DNA of 64,000 nt from Phycisphaeraceae bacterium (GTDB lineage Bacteria; Planctomycetota; Phycisphaerae; Phycisphaerales; UBA1924): contig JAHBWV010000001.1 of the NCBI GenBank assembly GCA_019636845.1, forward strand, positions 682,001 to 746,000, in the 5' to 3' direction. Within the stretch, counting starts at the first letter, position 1. Every line of letters starts with the position of its first letter. Position numbers and translations under genes: made by a program. Under the pieces are notes generated by a model, which was given only the letters and a program-made list of their open reading frames with translations, did not search any database and had not been told where the DNA came from. Of the stretch, positions 59,842 through 64,000 are shown piece by piece.

Positions 59842-60513
59842 ATGGGCGTGAGCGACGGCATGGCCATCTCGATGCGGATCGGAGCGGGCGATGTTGACTC
59901 CAAGACGCCGACCGCCGAAAGCCCCGCACAGATTGCCGGAGCCGAGAGCGCCCTCGCCTCGCCAACACCGCTCGAAGAATCGCTCCTGATCGAGCGTGCA
60001 AGGACAGATCGACGGGCCTTTGCCCCACTTTACCTCGCGCACTACGGGCCGATCCTCGCCCACATCTTCAGGCGCATCGGCGACCCGCACGCGTCGCAGG
60101 ATATCGCCGCAGAGACATTTATCCGCGCCATGAACAGCATCGCAACGTACCGAGACCAGGGGCTCTCCTTCCGCCACTGGCTCCTCCGGATCGCGACCAA
60201 CGAGACCAACCGCTCTCTGGAGCGAGATCGGCGCCGGCGCCACCGCGAACGAAGCGTCGCGTTGAACAAAAGTCCGGCCTCGGAGCAAGCCAACCAGGAG
60301 ACCGCAGAAGACATCGGCCTCGCGCTCAAATCGCTCAGCGTCGAGCATCAGACCGTGCTCGCCCTTCATTACTTCGAAGGGCTGGATGTCGAGCAGATCG
60401 CCCGCGTCCTGGGGACAAAGCAGGGCACCGTCAAGAGCCGCATGTCTCGAGCGCGGGCCGCGATGGCCCGGATGCTCAACTCGGGCACACAGGAAACGGA
60501 GGGCGCGCGATGA
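59842..60513 (+). CDS. ECF-type RNA polymerase sigma factor
   Basis: A 223-aa sigma-70 family protein with a 45-residue N-terminal extension. Region 2 is YLAHYGPILAHIFRRIGDPHASQDIAAETFIRAMNSI, read in two parts, with the -10 recognition helix near SFRHWLLRIATNETNR. Region 4 is SVEHQTVLALHYFEGLDVEQIARVLGTKQGTVKSRMSRA. Its stop overlaps the next ATG, so it is co-translated with a membrane protein that is probably its anti-sigma partner. Confidence 0.92.
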   Translation: MGVSDGMAISMRIGAGDVDSKTPTAESPAQIAGAESALASPTPLEESLLIERARTDRRAFAPLYLAHYGPILAHIFRRIGDPHASQDIAAETFIRAMNSIATYRDQGLSFRHWLLRIATNETNRSLERDRRRRHRERSVALNKSPASEQANQETAEDIGLALKSLSVEHQTVLALHYFEGLDVEQIARVLGTKQGTVKSRMSRARAAMARMLNSGTQETEGAR

Positions 60514-61079
60514 ACAGAACCAACCGCAACACACACACCGCCACGCAGCCACCCCAGAGAGACGCGAACGGCAAGGTCGGTGGGGCAGGGACTCACGTCC
60601 CCGCTCCTGAGTCTGAAGATCACATCGCACGTGCGATGAGGGTTCTCATGGATCGGGAATGGCCCGGCCCGAACCCGTCGGATCGGAACCATCGAATCGA
60701 GGAGGCCATCATGGCTGGAAGCACTGTCAGAGGATTGTCGAAGCGTCACATCTGGGCGGGCGGAATCCTGCTTCTGCTCGCGGGCTCGGCCATCGGTGCC
60801 GTCGCCACGAACATCATCACCCAGCGGTTCACGGGCTACGTCGAGCTCGAAGACGGCAGCCGCGTGCCGGTCCAGGGCGAGATGATGATCGAGACAGACG
60901 GCGACCGCAAACAGGTCACCATCAACGCCGAGAACCTGCCCGCTGGCGCAGCCATCACCGGCGGCGAGTGGCACACGCAGGACGGCCGAGTCATCAGGGT
61001 GCAGCCGGTCGACGGCGGTGCGGAGGCCACGTTTGTGATGCCCGCGGGAGCGACCGAAAAGGCCGCTGGCGGCAACTGA
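60510..61079 (+). CDS. Membrane protein, putative anti-sigma partner
   Basis: A 189-aa protein. The N-terminal 80 residues are cytoplasmic-like and contain EDHIARAMRVLMDREW, with no H-x3-C-x2-C zinc anti-sigma motif. One membrane helix (HIWAGGILLLLAGSAIGAVATNII) leads to an outside domain (YVELEDGSRVPVQGEMMIE..AGGEWHTQ). The ATGA overlap with the sigma gene and single-helix topology suggest an anti-sigma role (inference only). Confidence 0.7.
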   Translation: MNRTNRNTHTATQPPQRDANGKVGGAGTHVPAPESEDHIARAMRVLMDREWPGPNPSDRNHRIEEAIMAGSTVRGLSKRHIWAGGILLLLAGSAIGAVATNIITQRFTGYVELEDGSRVPVQGEMMIETDGDRKQVTINAENLPAGAAITGGEWHTQDGRVIRVQPVDGGAEATFVMPAGATEKAAGGN

Positions 61080-61185
61080 GTCGAGAGGCCCGATCTACAG
61101 CCAATCGCCCTCGTTGCGTGCGGGAGATATCCCGTCGCCGCGCGGGCGATTGGCGGTTGCACTCCACCAGTTCTACCCTGCTCGC

Positions 61186-61995
61186 ATGAGCCCAGTCCCA
61201 AGCGCAAGCCCAGGCGGAACACTCTCCGGCCGCATCGCCATCGTCACCGGCGCATCCGCCGGTATCGGCGAGGCCATCGCCCGCGACTTCCACGCCCACG
61301 GCGCCTCCATCGTCATCAACGCCCGCCGCGCCGAGAAACTCGAGCAGCTCGCCGCATACCTCGGCTCCCGCGTCGCCGCCGTTCCCGGCGATGCCGCCGA
61401 AGATTCCACCATCACCGCCATGCTCGACACCGCCCGAACCAAGTTCGGCGGCGGCACGCGCGAGGCCGATCTGATCATCATCAACGCTGGCCGCGGCCTC
61501 GGCGGCACCGTCATCACCTCCGACATCTCCCAATGGGAAGAGATGATCCGCACCAACGTCCTCGCCGCCGCGAAACTGATTCGTGCCGCGGGCCAGCGCC
61601 TCCTGAAGGAGCAGGAGGGCAAGCAGGGCGAGGCCCTTCTCGACCGCGCCCGCGACATCATCGTCCTCGGCTCCACCGTCGGCCGCCACGTCTCGCCCTT
61701 CTCCTCCATGTACGGCGGCACCAAGTTCAACGTCCACGGCATGGTCGAGGGCGTGCGCCGAGAGATCGGCCCCAAGGGCATCCGCGTCTCGCTCATCGAG
61801 CCCGGCTTCGTCGTCTCAGAGTTTCAGGGCGTCGCGGGCTACGACGATGCGTGGCTCAAGGGCGTCTGGGACCGCATCGGTCCCGTCTTGAAACCCGAGG
61901 ATGTCGCACGGACCGTGTCCTTCATCGCCCAGCAGCCGCCCGCCGTCCACATCAACGACATCATGATCAGACCAACGAGGCAGGATTATCCGTAA
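61186..61995 (+). CDS. Short-chain dehydrogenase/reductase
   Basis: A 269-aa NAD(P)-dependent oxidoreductase. The cofactor motif TGASAGIG is at 21-28, NAG-type IINAGRG follows, and the catalytic tyrosine-lysine pair is Y176-x-x-x-K180 in MYGGTKFNVHG with the serine in SSM before it. Length and spacing are classical SDR. The substrate cannot be inferred. The next gene starts 2 bp after its stop on the same strand. Confidence 0.92.
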   Translation: MSPVPSASPGGTLSGRIAIVTGASAGIGEAIARDFHAHGASIVINARRAEKLEQLAAYLGSRVAAVPGDAAEDSTITAMLDTARTKFGGGTREADLIIINAGRGLGGTVITSDISQWEEMIRTNVLAAAKLIRAAGQRLLKEQEGKQGEALLDRARDIIVLGSTVGRHVSPFSSMYGGTKFNVHGMVEGVRREIGPKGIRVSLIEPGFVVSEFQGVAGYDDAWLKGVWDRIGPVLKPEDVARTVSFIAQQPPAVHINDIMIRPTRQDYP

Positions 61996-61996
61996 C

Positions 61997-62605
61997 ATGA
62001 CGGTTCCAACGACACAGCAATCGGGCAAAGCAATTGCTACCAACCTTCGCGATGAGATCCATGTCACGAAACTTGATGTAGCCACACAACAACTCTGTTC
62101 AGCGATTCGACTCCTCTTTGAAGGACCGGAGCATATCGTCGCCGTCCATACGCTGGCGAGTGCCAGCGCGGCCGTCTTTCGAGACATTCTGAAGCACAAT
62201 GGTGACGGAAGTGTCCTGCGCGATAAGGCAGTCCGTCCAGAGAAGCACGATTTCTGGAATAGGCGACTTAACGAGTCGGCGAATTTCTTTAAGCATGCAG
62301 ATCGTGATCCCTCTGCGAAGACACGACTGCGGACAGTTGCAACCCACTTTCAGCTTATTGATGCCATAGACATGAACGCACGGACTAGCCAGCCTGTAAC
62401 GATTGAAATGTGGGTGTACATTTTGTGGACGTGCCAGATATATCCTGAGATATGGCAGGAATGCGAACTGAAGGCACGGCTCAACGCATCCATTGATGCT
62501 GGAGACTTTGATCTTTCCGACCATGACAGCGTTAGAGGGTGGTTGCGTGACCACGAGTTCTGTGAATATATGTCGCGTAACCCTTTAGGTCTGTTTCACC
62601 CATGA
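61997..62605 (+). CDS. Hypothetical protein with FFKHADRDP motif
   Basis: A 202-aa soluble, helical protein. The strings IRLLFEGPEHIVAVHTLASAS and NFFKHADRDPS recur in uncharacterised bacterial proteins (from memory of the family, not a search). GC is near 50% by eye, far below its neighbours, which suggests recent acquisition. It lies between an SDR and an O-methyltransferase. No active-site motif is obvious. Confidence 0.7.
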   Translation: MTVPTTQQSGKAIATNLRDEIHVTKLDVATQQLCSAIRLLFEGPEHIVAVHTLASASAAVFRDILKHNGDGSVLRDKAVRPEKHDFWNRRLNESANFFKHADRDPSAKTRLRTVATHFQLIDAIDMNARTSQPVTIEMWVYILWTCQIYPEIWQECELKARLNASIDAGDFDLSDHDSVRGWLRDHEFCEYMSRNPLGLFHP

Positions 62606-62662
62606 TCGTACAAGCCAGCCGTTGAGCTCGCGCAGAAGTGAGGAGAATTGCACAGCCTCGAC

Positions 62663-63343
62663 ATGGACCAAGAACGCTGGCTCCGGACGACCGCCTACAT
62701 CCGCGAGGTCTTCGCCAAGACCGACGCCCGCCACGCCGGCATCATGGAGCGCGCTGTCGCCGCGGGCATGCCGCCGATCGATGCCGGACCCGAGACTGGC
62801 CGCTTCCTCCAGGTCCTCGCCACCTCCCTCAACGCCAAGCTCATCATCGAGGTCGGCACCCTCGCCGCATACTCCGCGATCTGGCTTGCGCGCGGCCTCG
62901 CCCCCGGCCTGACCTCCCGCGGCCCGCGCGAGGGCCGTGTCATCACGATCGAGGCCTCCAGCGCCCACGCCGCGTTCGCGCAGCAGGAGATCGACGCCGC
63001 CCACCTTGGCTCCAGCATCACCATCCGCCAGGGCAAGGGCGGAGAGGTTCTCCCCGTGCTGCTCCGCGAACTCGGCCCTGATTCGGTTGACCTTCTCTTC
63101 TTCGATGCCGAGCGCAGCGAGTACCTCGCCATGCTCGACACCGCGCACGAGCTCCTCCGTCGAAGCGGCATCCTCGCCATCGACAACGCCCTCGCCGCCA
63201 AGCGCTGGACCGCCGACCCCGTTCCGCCTAGCGAACAGCCCGATCAGATGGACCTCGTCAACCGCGCCATTGCCGCCGATGCCCGCTTCCGCTCAACCCT
63301 CGTGCCCGTCGGCAACGGCGTGCTCATCGCGACGAAACTCTGA
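62663..63343 (+). CDS. SAM-dependent O-methyltransferase (class I)
   Basis: A 226-aa enzyme of the catechol-O-methyltransferase-like family. SAM-binding motif LIIEVGTLAAYSAIWLARGL, then GRVITIEASSAHAAFAQ, DLLFFDAERSEY (metal-binding aspartate region) and GILAIDNALAAKRW are all in family order. The start is uncertain: ATG 62663 is chosen, but a TTG at 62648 just behind GAGGAG is possible. The substrate is unknown. Confidence 0.9.
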   Translation: MDQERWLRTTAYIREVFAKTDARHAGIMERAVAAGMPPIDAGPETGRFLQVLATSLNAKLIIEVGTLAAYSAIWLARGLAPGLTSRGPREGRVITIEASSAHAAFAQQEIDAAHLGSSITIRQGKGGEVLPVLLRELGPDSVDLLFFDAERSEYLAMLDTAHELLRRSGILAIDNALAAKRWTADPVPPSEQPDQMDLVNRAIAADARFRSTLVPVGNGVLIATKL

Positions 63344-63410
63344 TGTCATGCAGCGTGCGGCACACCCCGTGCGGCATGACGCAACGACCCGATCTCGATA
63401 CGCTCCCCCC

Positions 63411-64000
63411 GTGGAGCTCACGCCCCTTCGCTACTTCGTCGCCATCGCCCGCGCCGGGCACATCACCCGTGCCGCCGCGGCTCTCGGTGTCACCCAGCCC
63501 GCGCTCTCCGCGTCCGTCCAGCGCCTGGAATCCGAGGTCGGCGCGCCCCTCCTCCTTCGCACCGGCAAGGGTGTCCAACTCACCGAGGCCGGCCGCGCCT
63601 TCCTCACACACGCCGAAGAAACCCTCCGCGCTGCGGATGCCACTCTCCGCGCCGTCCGAGAGGTCATGGGCCTCGAACGCGGCAGCATCCGCATCGGCGG
63701 CGGCGCCACCGCCGTCGCCTACCTCCTCCCGCCTGTCGTCTCCGCCCTCCGCAAGAAGCACGCCGGACTCCGCTTCTTCGTCCGCGAAGCCGGCTCCACC
63801 GATGTCGCCCGCGCTGTCCTCTCCGGCGAGCTCGACCTCGGGATCGTCACTCTTCCGGTTGCAATCCCCGAGGCGGATGGGCTGGTTCGCGTGCCGCTGG
63901 TGGAGGATGAGCTTCGCCTGATCGTGCCGCCCGGCCACGCGCTCGCTCCCCGGCGCACGCCCCGCGCATCGTCCGTGAACAGGCCTGCCAAAGCAGTGGG
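63411..64000 (+). CDS. LysR-family transcriptional regulator, 3' end outside window
   Basis: The frame opens with GTG at 63411 and is open to the window edge (196 codons). The first 60 residues are a LysR winged helix-turn-helix (LRYFVAIARAGHITRAAAALGVTQPALSASVQRLESEVG read in parts, then LLLRTGKGVQLTEAG). The effector domain begins with GSIRIGGGATAVAYLLPPVV and continues through SGELDLGIVTLPV. No ATG is in frame nearby, so the GTG is preferred. Its target is unknown; the O-methyltransferase just upstream is on the same strand. Confidence 0.88.
   Translation, partial: MELTPLRYFVAIARAGHITRAAAALGVTQPALSASVQRLESEVGAPLLLRTGKGVQLTEAGRAFLTHAEETLRAADATLRAVREVMGLERGSIRIGGGATAVAYLLPPVVSALRKKHAGLRFFVREAGSTDVARAVLSGELDLGIVTLPVAIPEADGLVRVPLVEDELRLIVPPGHALAPRRTPRASSVNRPAKAV

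Overview
The window is about 64 kb of GC-rich bacterial chromosome that I read as Planctomycetota, most likely class Phycisphaerae. The pointers are a DUF1549/DUF1553 (PSD1) heme protein paired with a Tat-exported DUF1501 protein (18877-22217), a PEP-CTERM-like tail of the VPTPGALALLG type (40855-41751), a small membrane protein ending in a CHKCGYDLRG zinc ribbon (24525-25031), an animal/fungal-type (GT3) glycogen synthase, and a PurS-PurL fusion. This assignment is inference from gene content; there is no rRNA in the window.

Region 1, 1-14020, is a defence island. A truncated AAA/SMC-like ATPase opens the window, followed by an intact IS630-family insertion sequence with recognisable ends. 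A tightly packed minus-strand operon then runs from 12581 down to 2279: PLD-SNF2 helicase, 72-aa protein, 1206-aa type ISP-like adenine methyltransferase, tandem winged-helix protein, PLD/HKD nuclease and a NucS-like PD-(D/E)xK protein. A NERD nuclease with two zinc ribbons is divergent from it. A perfect 36-bp palindrome lies in the shared promoter region. The set looks like a restriction-type antiphage system whose activities are split over several proteins, and it is the best candidate here for an undescribed system.

Region 2, 14226-18336, is a mobile cassette: three small unknown proteins (one with a 12-copy His-rich tandem repeat), a HARE-HTH protein, a DUF2924 protein and a large serine recombinase. 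A tRNA-Ser(UGA) follows at 18701-18787 on the minus strand and marks the return to core chromosome.

Region 3, 18877-52499, is mostly core genome: the PSD1/DUF1501 pair; cation transport (CorA, CaCA antiporter, TrkH-TrkA) with trpS; rpsA; gyrA; a STAS protein; a GNAT; a Tat-exported metallo-beta-lactamase-fold enzyme; a degenerate receiver; glutamate dehydrogenase; two exported adhesin- or structural-type proteins; glycogen synthase and RNase HI; purL; an FkbM methyltransferase; and an NtrC-type regulator. Several transcription units end in hairpins that share a CCCCGGC core.

Region 4, 52603-64000, carries ruvC, then an odd three-gene cluster (MauE/DoxX-like membrane protein, small Cys-rich exported protein, exported unknown) whose first gene contains five 8-bp repeats. 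After it come lipoproteins, a Lon-substrate-binding-domain protein, a YhaM-like HD nuclease, queF, a TPR lipoprotein, endonuclease IV, an ECF sigma/anti-sigma-like pair, an SDR, a lower-GC unknown, an O-methyltransferase, and a LysR regulator cut by the right edge.
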